Shown: positions 8,980 through 17,929, counted from the first letter of the stretch. The stretch is 39,724 bases of DNA from Candidatus Dormiibacterota bacterium (GCA_003153215.1 PLXL01000110.1:4571-44294); one strand, 5' to 3'. Numbers and translations: made by a program. The notes: a model not told the origin generated them from the sequence alone.

Positions 8980-10290
8980 TTAGGCCTCCGGCTGGTCCCC
9001 CGGGGGGGACGGTACAGCCGGCGGCGAGGCAAGATCATTGGCGATCTCCACCAAGTCTCGGCCGTCGTCGGTAACCCACCACTCACCGCCGCGGATCGAG
9101 CGGGAGACGGCGGCGGCCTGGAGCACGATGAGCTGGGCCAGCCCCGAGACGCTGTACCGCTCGTGGTCAGATTCCCATTCGAGAGGGGCGGTCTCGTCGT
9201 TCCTCCATCGCGCCGTCCCGCGGACCGCCTCCGCCGCCACCCAGGCTTCGATGCTGGCCCTAATCTCCTCATTGACCCCCCGTGGGCGGAGGGTGAGAAC
9301 CGTGCCGTCGGTGATGACTGCGCTCCGAACCAACCGGGCCGTTGTCGAGATGTCCCTCTGACGCTGCTGCCTCTCCTCCGCTGAGCGCAACCGCGTCTGT
9401 TGCGGGGTCATGGCGAAGTCCTCGAGGCGGGGCGGCGGGAAGGCCTGCGTCACCGAGATGACGATGTCGTGCTCGCCTTTGTAGGCGCTGACCTTGACCA
9501 GCTTGATCTCGAGGCCGATCTCAGTGAGCCAGAGGGCCGCGCTTGTTACGGTCGCCGGGAAGTCGGCGGCCAGGATGGCTATACGGGGCTGCCGGAGCGT
9601 CTCAACGCTCAGGTCGCCGGCGTGGTCCTGCAGCTTGCGAAGGGCCTGCTCCTCGTCCATGCGGACACCGCGCTTGGTGCTCCAGGCGGCGTGGACGGCC
9701 GCCAGGGTATCGACGTTGAAGCGGCTCGCGAGAGCTGCGTATTTGATGGCCTGCATTTCGACCAAGTCGGGAGCGCGGTCGCGCTTGAGCTCGGCGAGGA
9801 GCAGCCGGCCGTCACGGGCGAGACCTAGGACATCGAGGCGGTCCGCAGTGGCGGCCGCCCGGGCTGAGCCAGCCCAGCGATCGAACTCGCTGGTCACGAT
9901 CAGGATGCCATCTCCGAGCATCTCGGGATGGGCGACCACCCACTCCTGCAGGTGGCTGCGCTCGCGAAGCCCGGCCTCTGCCAGGGTCAGAGGCTGGGCT
10001 GGCGAGGCTGTGCCCTCGGCCACCGTGAAAGTGAGTCCATCCGCCAGCGCGGTCGGGCGGGCGGCCGGCGGTCGGGTCCGACGCCGTGGGGCGCCCCGTG
10101 GGACGGGGGAGGCCGTGCTGACCGGCTTGCGGCCATCACCCGTGGAGGGCGCGGATGAGGTCTCGGGTGGCACGGCGGTGTCGGGCGCGCTTGGCATCCG
10201 CAAATTATCGCCGCCGGGCTCGACCTTTGTCCCGACCCGTGACCCCGTGGGAGGGGCTTGTCTCAGCTGCTCAGGTGTGGCACTGGTCAC
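8980..10290 (-). CDS. PD-(D/E)XK nuclease-like protein (NucS/DUF91-type core)
   Basis: A 436-residue protein. Residues ~100-200 hold a restriction-endonuclease-like core: an N-terminal helix with E110 (LRERSHLQEWVVAHPEMLG), D153 in RLDVLGL, E167-x-K169 in LLLAELKRD, then Q180 and Y184 in MQAIKYAAL. This order and spacing match PD-(D/E)XK enzymes of the NucS/DUF91 type. Residues 1-100 are Pro/Arg-rich and likely disordered. The C-terminal ~200 residues are a separate, unrecognised domain (ITDGTVLTLRPRGVNEE). The start is uncertain: GTG at 10290 has no ribosome site, and ATG at 10197 is an alternative that removes 31 disordered residues. It is divergent from the HEPN-like gene and next to a type I R-M operon, so a defence role is inferred. 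Confidence 0.7.
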   Translation of the reverse strand: MTSATPEQLRQAPPTGSRVGTKVEPGGDNLRMPSAPDTAVPPETSSAPSTGDGRKPVSTASPVPRGAPRRRTRPPAARPTALADGLTFTVAEGTASPAQPLTLAEAGLRERSHLQEWVVAHPEMLGDGILIVTSEFDRWAGSARAAATADRLDVLGLARDGRLLLAELKRDRAPDLVEMQAIKYAALASRFNVDTLAAVHAAWSTKRGVRMDEEQALRKLQDHAGDLSVETLRQPRIAILAADFPATVTSAALWLTEIGLEIKLVKVSAYKGEHDIVISVTQAFPPPRLEDFAMTPQQTRLRSAEERQQRQRDISTTARLVRSAVITDGTVLTLRPRGVNEEIRASIEAWVAAEAVRGTARWRNDETAPLEWESDHERYSVSGLAQLIVLQAAAVSRSIRGGEWWVTDDGRDLVEIANDLASPPAVPSPPGDQPEA

Positions 10291-10373
10291 AATGATCGCT
10301 CTGACGCAACCAATCGGGGCGCCCCGTTCGCGGTGCTCGCCGCCGGGTTACTGACACTCTCCTCACCCGCTTT

Positions 10374-11087
10374 ATGGGGGCCCCGCATCTGATGGTTCCC
10401 GACGCCCGACCGATCAACGGCAGCCTATGGGGCGCATGGGTGCGCGGGGGCGCCGACCGGTGGGAGGTTGTTCGCCGATCCTGGGGGATCTTCACCCGTA
10501 ACACCACCGAGCTCATGGACCTCCTCAACCGCCCCACTACGAACCCGGCCCTGGCGCTAACATTGATGGGCGACGACCTGGAGGCAACCGAGCCCTTCTG
10601 GGGGGAGTTCGATCAGCGGCTCCACAACCACCTCGCCAGTGCCGTCAGTCTCGTCGATCATGCTAGGCGCCTCACCTCCTACTACGAGGCGGACGCTCCC
10701 ACGACGGTCGCCGACTACAAGATGCGGAACGCCACCATCGTGGAGATGAAGGAGGCCGCCTTCCTGCGCGATCTGCGCAATTACCTTCTGCACTACGGAG
10801 CGCCCCCCATCATCCAGACCCTGAGCTTCGGGGGCGGCGGAAGGGTGGCCCGACACGAGATCAAGCTGTCCAGTCAGCGGTTGCTCGAGTGGACGGCGTG
10901 GAACGCACCAGCGCGTGCATATCTCTCCAGCTTCGGCGACCGCGACGGGCCGGTGCTCGGCAGGGACGTCGCAGCGTATTCCAATGCCATGTCGGCACTC
11001 TTCACCTGGCTCTTTAATCAGCGTCGCCTGGTCAGCGACCCCGCGAATGTCCCGAGTCGGTTCCGGATCAACCCCCCGACCCAGTGA
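10374..11087 (+). CDS. Uncharacterised protein with HEPN-type RNxxxH motif
   Basis: A 237-residue all-helical-looking protein, plus strand, divergent from the nuclease-like gene. Residues R135-N136-Y-L-L-H140, within AAFLRDLRNYLLHYGAPP, match the R-x4-H signature of HEPN ribonucleases, with the polar Asn after the Arg. The region before it (ELMDLLN, LASAVSLVDHARRLTSYY) would supply the preceding helices. The C-terminal part is unrecognised. ATG at 10374 has no clear Shine-Dalgarno; ATG at 10392 is possible. If the fold is right it could be an RNase effector or toxin; the call rests on the motif only. Confidence 0.55.
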   Translation: MGAPHLMVPDARPINGSLWGAWVRGGADRWEVVRRSWGIFTRNTTELMDLLNRPTTNPALALTLMGDDLEATEPFWGEFDQRLHNHLASAVSLVDHARRLTSYYEADAPTTVADYKMRNATIVEMKEAAFLRDLRNYLLHYGAPPIIQTLSFGGGGRVARHEIKLSSQRLLEWTAWNAPARAYLSSFGDRDGPVLGRDVAAYSNAMSALFTWLFNQRRLVSDPANVPSRFRINPPTQ

Positions 11088-11563
11088 TCGGCCGAGACCA
11101 GAATTGAATCCACCCGGGCAGGCTCCCGGTGTCTCCCCGGGGCGGTGCCAGGTCCCAGCCGGTAGCTCGAGCTGGCCAAGACGCACCCCCAACTCGCCCG
11201 TGGCTCCGTGACCGGCGCTGTGGCGGGAACCGGCCCTTCCAGCTCACGACAAGGACATCGCTGGCGCGTGTCCGCCAGCCTCGATCGCTCCAGCGGTGAT
11301 AGGTTCCACTCCTGGCGGAGGTGCGATCGTCGGTGCGCTCCCGGAGCTCGTCGTGAACACGCCGCGCGACACCCTCACAAGCCGGGAGTTCCCGTTCTCG
11401 ATGTCGACCGAGGGGGCCGCAGCGGCGGGGACGGTCGAAGGCATCAACCCGATCCTAACGGCGATGACGGGGTGTGAGCCCCCACCCGGCAACAACCACC
11501 ACACGCTAAGGAGTGGAGCCCGCCAAAGGGTTCACGAACGGATCACGAGCGGATCGGTGCTCC
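11088..11563. other. 476-base gap without a supported gene
   Basis: Lies between the HEPN-like gene and the end of hsdR. Short open frames exist on both strands (for example 11244-11504 minus and 11296-11574 plus), but they lack ribosome sites and recognisable products. An imperfect CACC(C)GGG/CCCGGTG hairpin near 11112-11132 could end the plus-strand transcript. Nothing else is evident. Confidence 0.4.
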
Positions 11564-12499
11564 CTACTCAATAGTTCGCTCCGAGGACAGCCCCCAAAAC
11601 CGGTCAAAGAACGTACCGAGTCGAGTCAGAGCACGCTGCTTCTTGTCGCTGTGACTTCCGTCAGCCAAGAAGCGCGAGACGGGCGCCAAGATCACGGTGA
11701 TGGCCGTCCCGGTTGTCGGGATACGGCCATCGCGGAACGCGCGCGCAACAAAAGCTTTGGTCTCGTCAGGTTTGAGGCCTTCCTGCGCGATGATGTCATT
11801 GAGCTCGGCTGTGCGTTTCGCCTCGATGTGCGCCCGCCACTCCTCATCGATCTGACCGCTCGCTGAGACACGGTCAACGAATTCCATGATCAGGTCGATC
11901 TTGTTGCGCAGGGTTGGGCTGGACTCTACGGCGCTTCGGATCTTCGTGAGAGTATCGATCGTCTTGTCGGAGCCATCGCCGCGGGACTCGCGCCACTTCT
12001 GAACCAGCATGAGGATGTAGTCGACGTTGATCTCCACCTGCTTGATGAGCTCGATCTCAAAGACGATGTCATCGTTGATGGATTCCCTCTCCGCGGAATC
12101 GTCCTTGCGGAACTCGGCGTAGAGTTCAAGATAGACGCTGCGATAGTCCTGGCCCTGGCGCTCGCTCAGTAGTTCGTGGCCTGCAAACTCGTCGAACGCG
12201 GTCAGGATGTTCTCGAGGCGCAAGATAGCGCTGAACAGGGCGATGAACTCCTTCTGGGCCGCCTCGCCGACAATCGGTTCGCCGGCCGGAAACCTAAGGA
12301 GCAGCTCGTGGGCCCGCCCGGCGTACTCGGCGTAGTACTCGCCAAAAGGCTTGAGGAGCACGATGCCGCGAGCATCCTTGTTACCGAACAAGGCTATGGC
12401 TTCGTTGGTCTCCTCCTCGAGATCGCGAAATGAGACAATATTGCCGTAGGTCTTGACGGAGTTGAGGATCCGATTGGTCCGCGAGAACGCCTGTATCAA
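11564..12499 (-). CDS. hsdR: Type I restriction endonuclease HsdR, C-terminal part (separated by frameshift)
   Basis: This 311-codon frame continues HsdR after a one-base frame change. It begins with IQAFSRTNRILNSVKTYGNIVSFRDLEEE, the helicase motif VI region (arginines of SRTNR) that in intact HsdR directly follows LFVDK, and then runs through the helical C-terminal domain used to dock on the methylase (YAEFRKDDSAERESINDDIVF, VDYILMLVQKW). It can formally start at a TTG at 12499 whose TTGA overlaps the upstream stop, but this start lies inside a conserved motif, so independent function is unlikely. With the upstream part (722 aa) the total of about 1033 residues matches a complete HsdR. Either a genuine inactivating deletion or a sequence error. 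Confidence 0.85.
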   Translation of the reverse strand: MIQAFSRTNRILNSVKTYGNIVSFRDLEEETNEAIALFGNKDARGIVLLKPFGEYYAEYAGRAHELLLRFPAGEPIVGEAAQKEFIALFSAILRLENILTAFDEFAGHELLSERQGQDYRSVYLELYAEFRKDDSAERESINDDIVFEIELIKQVEINVDYILMLVQKWRESRGDGSDKTIDTLTKIRSAVESSPTLRNKIDLIMEFVDRVSASGQIDEEWRAHIEAKRTAELNDIIAQEGLKPDETKAFVARAFRDGRIPTTGTAITVILAPVSRFLADGSHSDKKQRALTRLGTFFDRFWGLSSERTIE

Positions 12500-14664
12500 A
12501 CCGTGGTTACGAGACGCTTGTCGACGAATAGCGTATTGAGCGTCGTAGCGTCGAAGCCAGTCAGGAGCATGTTCACGACGATGACCAGGTCTATCTCCCG
12601 CTTCTTCAGACGCTGCGAAAGGTCCTTGTAATAGTTCTGGAACTTGTCGGCAGAGGTGTCGAAGCTCGTGCTGAAGATGGCGTTGTAGTCGATGAGCGCC
12701 TGGTCGAGGAAATCCCTTGACGACTGGTCGAGCAACGCTGTCTCGAAGCCTTCCTCGTCTAGGTAGTCGTCGCCAACGTCCTCGTTGGCAGCGTAGGAGT
12801 AGATGATGCCGACCTTGAGTCGTTGGTCTGGAGTGAGACCCTTCTGCTGAGCCTTGAACTCGGCGTAGTACCGCTTGGCGGCATCGATCGATGCGGTGGC
12901 GAACAGTGCATTGAACCCGTGAACACGCTTTCCGGCGAGTGAGTAGTGCTCCGCGCGCTTGGTCTTCTGGTCAAAATGTGCCAGCGTATACGCGACGACC
13001 TGCTGCAGACGCTCCCGCGCAACAAGGGCTCGTTCGGTGTCGATGGACGAGACTTGCTTGTCGCGGAGGCCGTCGGGTGGCTTGATCGTGTTGACGTAAT
13101 CGATGCGAAACGGCAGGACATTTCTGTCGCTGATCGCATCGACAATCGTGTAAGCGTGGATCGCCAGCTGATGCTGATCTAGCGGGCAAGTGGTGGGGTC
13201 CCCGTGCAAAAGGCAGCCGAACGCCTGGGCAGTGGTGCGCAGGCCACGGTTGCTACTACTGCTGGCGTTGACTGAAAAGATTGGTGTCCCGGTAAAGCCG
13301 AACAGGTTGTACCGCTTGAACGCTCGAGTGACGGCGGTGTGCATGTCACCGAACTGCGAGCGGTGGCACTCATCGAAGATGATCACGACGTGGCCGTCGT
13401 AGATGACGTGGCCCTTGTTCGCCGCGATGAACATCGCCAGCTTCTGAATCGTCGTGACGATGATCTTGGCGCTGGGGTCTTCCAGCTGCCTCTTGAGCAC
13501 GGCAGTCGAGGTGTTCGAGTTGGCGGCGCCCTTTTCAAATCGGTCGTATTCAAGCATGGTTTGGTAGTCGAGATCCTTGCGGTCTACAACGAAAAGCACC
13601 TTGCCGACGTCAGCGAGCTTGGACGCGAGTTGCGCCGACTTGAAGCTAGTGAGCGTCTTGCCAGAGCCGGTGGTGTGCCAGATGTAGCCGCCAGCGCCGA
13701 GCGTGCCGAGCTGCTTGTAGTTGGTTGAGATCTCGATCTTCTGCAGGATCCGCTCCGTCGCCACGATTTGGTACGGGCGCATGACCAGGAGAAGCCGGTC
13801 GACGGTGAGTACGCAGTATCTCGTGAGGATGTTGAGAAGGGCACGCTTCGCGAAGAAGGTCTTGGTAAATCCAGGCAGGTCGCGAATCGGCCTGTTGGTG
13901 GCGTCGGCCCACCACGAGGTGAATGCAAACGAGTTCGAGGTCTTCCTGCCCCGCCGGGCCCCGCGGCTCTCTTCGAGGTGCTGGCGGCGGGTGGTATTGG
14001 AGTAGTACTTGGTTAGCGTGCCGTTGCTGATCACGAACAGCTGCACATACTCGAACAGGCCCGAACCAGCCCAGAAGCTGTCGCGCTGATACCGGTCGAT
14101 CTGGTTGAACGCCTCGCGGATGTCGACGCCGCGCCGCTTGAGTTCGACATGCACGAGCGGCAAGCCGTTAACCAGCACGGTCACGTCGTAGCGGTTGGAA
14201 TGGGCCGCGCCGCCCGTGCCCTTTCCTATCTCGTACTGGTTGATGACCTGCAGCCGGTTGTTGTGGATATTCGACTTGTCTAGGAGAGTGACGTTCTTCG
14301 TCGAGCCATCGCCACGCTTTAGGATTTGGACGTGATCTTCTTGGATGCGGACCGTCTTCTCGACAATGCCATCGGTCGCACCCCCGATCTTCTCGTTGAA
14401 GAAGCGGCCCCACTCATCATCGGAGAACGTCATCGAGTTCAGCATCTCGAGCTGCGTGCGCAGGTTCGCGATGAGCTGCGCCTCAGTGGTGATCGGGAGG
14501 TAGTCATATGCCTGTGACGTTAGGACCTTGATGAACTCCCGCTCCAAGTCGGACTCCGATTGGTAGGCCGTCTCGATGGCTGGATCTGAGATGAATTCCG
14601 CAACGACCGTGCTCTCCGCGCTGACCGCGATCGGCTCGTACCGAGTGACAATGCGCTCGCTCAT
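12496..14664 (-). CDS. hsdR: Type I restriction endonuclease HsdR, N-terminal part (frameshifted before motif VI)
   Basis: ATP-dependent translocase and nuclease subunit. Residues ~150-195 hold the nuclease core: D160 (RYDVTVLV), E174-x-K176 (HVELKRRG) and QIDRYQRDSF. The SF2 helicase motor follows: Walker A TTGSGKTLT (331-339), DECH (431-434), FGFTGTPIF (motif III) and MLLTGFDATTLNTLFVDK (motif V region). Then the frame runs into VTTV-stop at 12496, whereas the next frame (one base lacking) continues HGLIQAFSRTNRI. The ATG at 14664 overlaps the hsdS stop by 4 nt (ATGA). As it stands the protein lacks motif VI and the C-terminal docking domain, so restriction should be off unless the base is restored. 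Confidence 0.9.
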   Translation of the reverse strand: MSERIVTRYEPIAVSAESTVVAEFISDPAIETAYQSESDLEREFIKVLTSQAYDYLPITTEAQLIANLRTQLEMLNSMTFSDDEWGRFFNEKIGGATDGIVEKTVRIQEDHVQILKRGDGSTKNVTLLDKSNIHNNRLQVINQYEIGKGTGGAAHSNRYDVTVLVNGLPLVHVELKRRGVDIREAFNQIDRYQRDSFWAGSGLFEYVQLFVISNGTLTKYYSNTTRRQHLEESRGARRGRKTSNSFAFTSWWADATNRPIRDLPGFTKTFFAKRALLNILTRYCVLTVDRLLLVMRPYQIVATERILQKIEISTNYKQLGTLGAGGYIWHTTGSGKTLTSFKSAQLASKLADVGKVLFVVDRKDLDYQTMLEYDRFEKGAANSNTSTAVLKRQLEDPSAKIIVTTIQKLAMFIAANKGHVIYDGHVVIIFDECHRSQFGDMHTAVTRAFKRYNLFGFTGTPIFSVNASSSSNRGLRTTAQAFGCLLHGDPTTCPLDQHQLAIHAYTIVDAISDRNVLPFRIDYVNTIKPPDGLRDKQVSSIDTERALVARERLQQVVAYTLAHFDQKTKRAEHYSLAGKRVHGFNALFATASIDAAKRYYAEFKAQQKGLTPDQRLKVGIIYSYAANEDVGDDYLDEEGFETALLDQSSRDFLDQALIDYNAIFSTSFDTSADKFQNYYKDLSQRLKKREIDLVIVVNMLLTGFDATTLNTLFVDKRLVTTV

Positions 14665-15851
14665 GCAACCGCCTTCTCGAAGGTCAGAAGTCTGTTCCGG
14701 TAGTACTCGTACTGCCTTCGACGAGCGCTGAATTCAGCGGAGAGACCTTCGGATAGACTCTTGACGAGCGCCTCGCAACTATCGAGAATCCCGACAATGC
14801 GTTGCTGCTCCTCAGGCGATGGCCACGGGATGGGGATCTTGTTCAGGCTCGCCTGGTTTAGTTTGGGCTGCGGGCCACCAGTTACATACGGACTCAGGTC
14901 CATTGAGTTGAGATAGATTTCGACGAAGCGCCGCTCGGCATATGAACGGAACTCCAATACGTGCGCATGATTGTTAACCCAGGTTCTGCCCGATATTGAG
15001 AAGGCAATCGGTGTGGACCGAGCAAGCAAGTTCGCTCCATCTTCCGATATGAGAAGAAAGTCGCCGTCGAAAATGAAGTTGCTCACGTAATCAACAACCC
15101 CTGAGGCGCCGTAGTAAGGATAGTCGCCAGCCTCACGCGCCGCCTTGGTAACCGGCTTTCGACGCGAATCCAGATTGGTTGAAATGTCAGGCATCGTGAC
15201 CCACCTGCGCTCCGCCGACTCAGAGAAGGCCAATAGCTGGTCCCGGTAGTGGGCATACTGACGACGCCGTGCCTCTAGCTCTGCCTCCAGCTCCGCCTCT
15301 AGCTCCGCCTCTAACTCGGTAAAGTGATCCAATACTCCAGCGATCTCCTCCTGCACCTCGATCGGCGGCACGGGGATACGCAGTGTTTTGAGCGAATCGC
15401 CAGACAAGCGACGGACCTTCGTGCCAGTGATGTGTCGTTTCTTCTGGCCTTGGAACTGATCGGACTGGAAGAAGTAAGCGACGTAGCGCGGATCGAGCGA
15501 GTGGCGGTAGATGTAAGCGTCGCCGCTAACCGCGACTTCGCCCTCGCCAATCCACGCGGTTGCTTTGCCGACTGCGGCGTCATCTTCGCTCGTCGTCGCG
15601 ATGATCAAGTCGCCAGGCTTTGCACGTCGAAGCCTAGCGGCGAGTGCTGGCTCGGTGAACGACTTCGTCGCACGAGTCCAGGTTCCGTAATACGTGTGGA
15701 TCTGGCCGTAGTGGATCGCGGGCGCCCCGTCGGCGGTCAACGCGGACTTTGGCAACCCACTTCCGCGGATGAAGTCGCCCACATCGCCCAGCTCCTTGAA
15801 GTGCACTCCATTAGGGGCCAGGTCCTGGAGCAGCATGTCAATCCGGCTCAC
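14661..15851 (-). CDS. hsdS: Type I R-M specificity subunit HsdS
   Basis: DNA-recognition subunit, 396 residues, with the usual two-fold plan. TRD1 is at ~15-160 (LGDVGDFIRGSGLPKS to LRIPVPPIEVQEEI) and the central helical spacer at ~165-210 (RRRQYAHYRDQLLAF). TRD2 is at ~215-345 (MPDISTNLDSRRK to IPIPWPSPEEQQRI), and the C-terminal spacer is at ~350-396 (RRRQYEYYRNRLLTF). The two RRRQY segments are the expected pair. GTG at 15851 overlaps the hsdM stop (GTGA), and the stop overlaps hsdR. The central spacer contains four ELEA repeats (residues 179-194), absent from the C-terminal copy, in the position where EcoR124-type enzymes carry TAEL repeats that set the gap in the recognition site. The target sequence cannot be deduced. 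Confidence 0.92.
   Translation of the reverse strand: MSRIDMLLQDLAPNGVHFKELGDVGDFIRGSGLPKSALTADGAPAIHYGQIHTYYGTWTRATKSFTEPALAARLRRAKPGDLIIATTSEDDAAVGKATAWIGEGEVAVSGDAYIYRHSLDPRYVAYFFQSDQFQGQKKRHITGTKVRRLSGDSLKTLRIPVPPIEVQEEIAGVLDHFTELEAELEAELEAELEARRRQYAHYRDQLLAFSESAERRWVTMPDISTNLDSRRKPVTKAAREAGDYPYYGASGVVDYVSNFIFDGDFLLISEDGANLLARSTPIAFSISGRTWVNNHAHVLEFRSYAERRFVEIYLNSMDLSPYVTGGPQPKLNQASLNKIPIPWPSPEEQQRIVGILDSCEALVKSLSEGLSAEFSARRRQYEYYRNRLLTFEKAVA
15270..15317 (-). repeat. Four tandem 12-bp units encoding ELEA in hsdS
   Basis: Units at 15270-15281, 15282-15293, 15294-15305 and 15306-15317, differing only at a few third positions (for example GAGCTAGAGGCG and GAGCTGGAGGCA on the coding strand). 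Because each unit is 12 bp, gain or loss of one keeps the frame and lengthens or shortens the helix joining the two target recognition domains. Confidence 0.9.
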
Positions 15852-17755
15852 GAGACGCCCTCCAGGTCAGCGACGATGGCATCGATGGAGGCCCGGAGTT
15901 TGGCCTGGCGAGCCACGATTTGGCCGATCCGCGCGTTCAACGCGTTGATGTCCACCGCCTCTCGTGTGTCCTCGGCTTCGAGATAGGACGAGACGGAGAT
16001 GAGGTAGTCGCGATCGGCGATCTCCGTGTTGGAAACCACCAGAGCAAAGTGATCGATGTCGCCCCGCGCGGTGAAAGCGTCGAGTATGCGCTGCTGGTTT
16101 CCGTCGGTGAGCTTGTTCTTGTTGCCGCCGTGCACGAACTCAGCCGAGGCATTGATAAAGACCACGTCGTTCGTCTTCTTCGATTTCTTCAAGACGACGA
16201 TGCATGTAGCGATCGTCGTGCCGAAGAAGAGGTCTGGCGGGAGCTGGATGACTGCGTCGACGTAGTTGTTGTCAATCAGGTACTTGCGGATCTTCTGTTC
16301 CACGCCTCCCCGATACAAGACGCCTGGGAACTGGACGATCGCCGCCGTGCCGTTGACCGCAAGCCAGCTGAGCATATGCATCGTAAAGGCGAGATCGGCC
16401 TTCGACTTCGGTGCGAGCACGCCGGCGGGTGCGTATCTCGGATCATTGATTAGGAGCGGGTTGCTGTCCCCCTCCCACTTGATCGAGTAGGGAGGGTTGG
16501 AGACGATCGCCTCGAAGGGTTCGTCGTCCCAATGCGCCGGGTCCATCAGCGTATCGCCGTGTGCGATATCGAACTGTTCGTAGTTGATGTCGTGCAGGAA
16601 CATGTTGATCCGGGCCAGATTGTACGTAGTCAGGTTGATTTCCTGGCCAAAGAAGCCTAGCCGCACGTTGCCCTTTCCAAGCACCTTGGCGAACTGGAGG
16701 AGCAATGACCCGGAGCCACAGGCCGGGTCGTATACCTTGTTCACTGATGTCTTCCCGACAACTGTGATTCGAGCCAGCAGCTCGCTAACCTCCTGCGGCG
16801 TGAAGAACTCACCGCCGGACTTGCCCGCACCTGAGGCGTACATGGTCATCAGGTACTCGTACGCGTCACCGAAGGTATCAATGGTGTTTGCAGTGAACTC
16901 GCGGCCGAGGTCCAGGTCGCCGATTGCATCGAGGAGCTTGCTGAGCCTCGCGTTCCGCTTGGCCACGGTCGGGCCGAGTTTCGCGCTGTTGACGTCGAGG
17001 TCGTCGAACAGGCCTTTGAGGTCGTCCTCACTCTCGGTACCGAGAGCGGATCCTTCGATATGTCGAAAGATCCTTTCGAGCGTCTCGTTGAGGTTGTCGT
17101 CGGTAGCGGCGCGGTTCTGGACATTGGCAAACAGCTCGCTCGGGAGAATGTAGAAGCCCTTTTCGACGACGGTCTCTGTACGGCCAAACTCCGCCGCTTC
17201 GTCGCTGATGGTGGCGTAGTCGAAGTCGGCGTGGTCGGCCCTGCGTTCACCGCTATTGATGTAGGCGGTCAGGTTCTCGGAGATGAAGCGATAGAAGAGC
17301 ATCCCGAGGACGTAGGCCTTAAAGTCCCATCCGTCGACGCTGCCACGCAGATCGTTGGCGATACGCCAAATCGTCTTGTGCAGCTCAGCGCGCTGGACCT
17401 CCTTTTTGTTCCCTGGTGCTTGGCTGGCGGCGTCAAGGGGCAGCTCCAGCATGCTGGAAAGCGAGACGCGTTCTTGTCGGGCTCGCGGGGTGGCCGGCCC
17501 CGCCCGGTGTATCCCCCCAGGCATGGGCATCGGCACGGGGGCGGGCCCCTGCACCTTGGGGCTCCGAACGATCCGACCGAGCACTCTTTTGAGCTCAGCC
17601 AGCTGATCGTCAGACGGCTGGCTGCGGCCTGTTTCCCAACTGGAGACTTGACCCTGGCTGTATCCCACCTCGGCAGCGGTCTCCGCCTGGGTAAATCCCT
17701 GACGCTGGCGAGCCCGCCGGATCGCGTCACCGAGAGAATTGTCTGCCTGACTCAC
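15848..17755 (-). CDS. hsdM: Type I R-M adenine methyltransferase HsdM with N-terminal XRE helix-turn-helix
   Basis: N6-adenine methyltransferase that modifies the host site and forms the HsdM2S core. 635 residues. Residues ~8-60 form an XRE-type helix-turn-helix (GDAIRRARQRQGFTQAE, GYSQGQVSSWETGRSQPS), then a Pro-rich linker (~65-105), the HsdM helical domain (~120-290), motif I DPACGSGSLL (343-352) and motif IV NPPY (420-423), with the rest of the Rossmann domain. The frame opens at TTG 17782, but GAGG lies eight bases before GTG 17755, which gives MSQADNSLGDAIRR. It heads the operon and overlaps hsdS by 4 nt. The fused HTH suggests the methylase represses its own promoter, as controller proteins do in type II systems; that is inference. 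Confidence 0.93.
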   Translation of the reverse strand: MSQADNSLGDAIRRARQRQGFTQAETAAEVGYSQGQVSSWETGRSQPSDDQLAELKRVLGRIVRSPKVQGPAPVPMPMPGGIHRAGPATPRARQERVSLSSMLELPLDAASQAPGNKKEVQRAELHKTIWRIANDLRGSVDGWDFKAYVLGMLFYRFISENLTAYINSGERRADHADFDYATISDEAAEFGRTETVVEKGFYILPSELFANVQNRAATDDNLNETLERIFRHIEGSALGTESEDDLKGLFDDLDVNSAKLGPTVAKRNARLSKLLDAIGDLDLGREFTANTIDTFGDAYEYLMTMYASGAGKSGGEFFTPQEVSELLARITVVGKTSVNKVYDPACGSGSLLLQFAKVLGKGNVRLGFFGQEINLTTYNLARINMFLHDINYEQFDIAHGDTLMDPAHWDDEPFEAIVSNPPYSIKWEGDSNPLLINDPRYAPAGVLAPKSKADLAFTMHMLSWLAVNGTAAIVQFPGVLYRGGVEQKIRKYLIDNNYVDAVIQLPPDLFFGTTIATCIVVLKKSKKTNDVVFINASAEFVHGGNKNKLTDGNQQRILDAFTARGDIDHFALVVSNTEIADRDYLISVSSYLEAEDTREAVDINALNARIGQIVARQAKLRASIDAIVADLEGVS

Positions 17756-17929
17756 TGGCACGTCCTCAAGGGTGCCTTGCAAAGCGTCGGCGAGACCAAC
17801 GCTGCGACGGCCTTAGATTACGTCAATCACGACAAGCTGGTGGCTAAACCAGTTCGACGTGACCAACTTGTTGCGTGCGATCGCTTCATTACTAACAAAG
17901 GTTGCACACCGCGGTGTAGTCGGCGGAGA
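17756..17929 (-). promoter_or_regulatory. hsd operon promoter region with dyad sequences
   Basis: The only upstream gap before hsdM. Contains the dyad CTGGT-6-ACCAG (17837-17852), the 12-bp perfect palindrome ACACCGCGGTGT (17906-17917) and a minus-strand TAATCT -10-like box around 17815-17820. Visibly more AT-rich than its surroundings. The dyads are candidate operators for the HTH domain of HsdM. Confidence 0.4.

Noticed and set aside
10428..10436. TATGGGGC near 10430 as a fourth operator copy
   Set aside because: Lies inside the HEPN-like coding sequence with no promoter box beside it and differs at the last base; likely chance.
12490..12515. Programmed -1 frameshift in hsdR
   Set aside because: No X-XXY-YYZ slippery heptamer at the break, and type I HsdR proteins are not known to use frameshifting; mutation or sequence error is simpler.
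15270..15317. The 12-bp repeats as a CRISPR-like array
   Set aside because: No spacers; the units are contiguous codons within hsdS.
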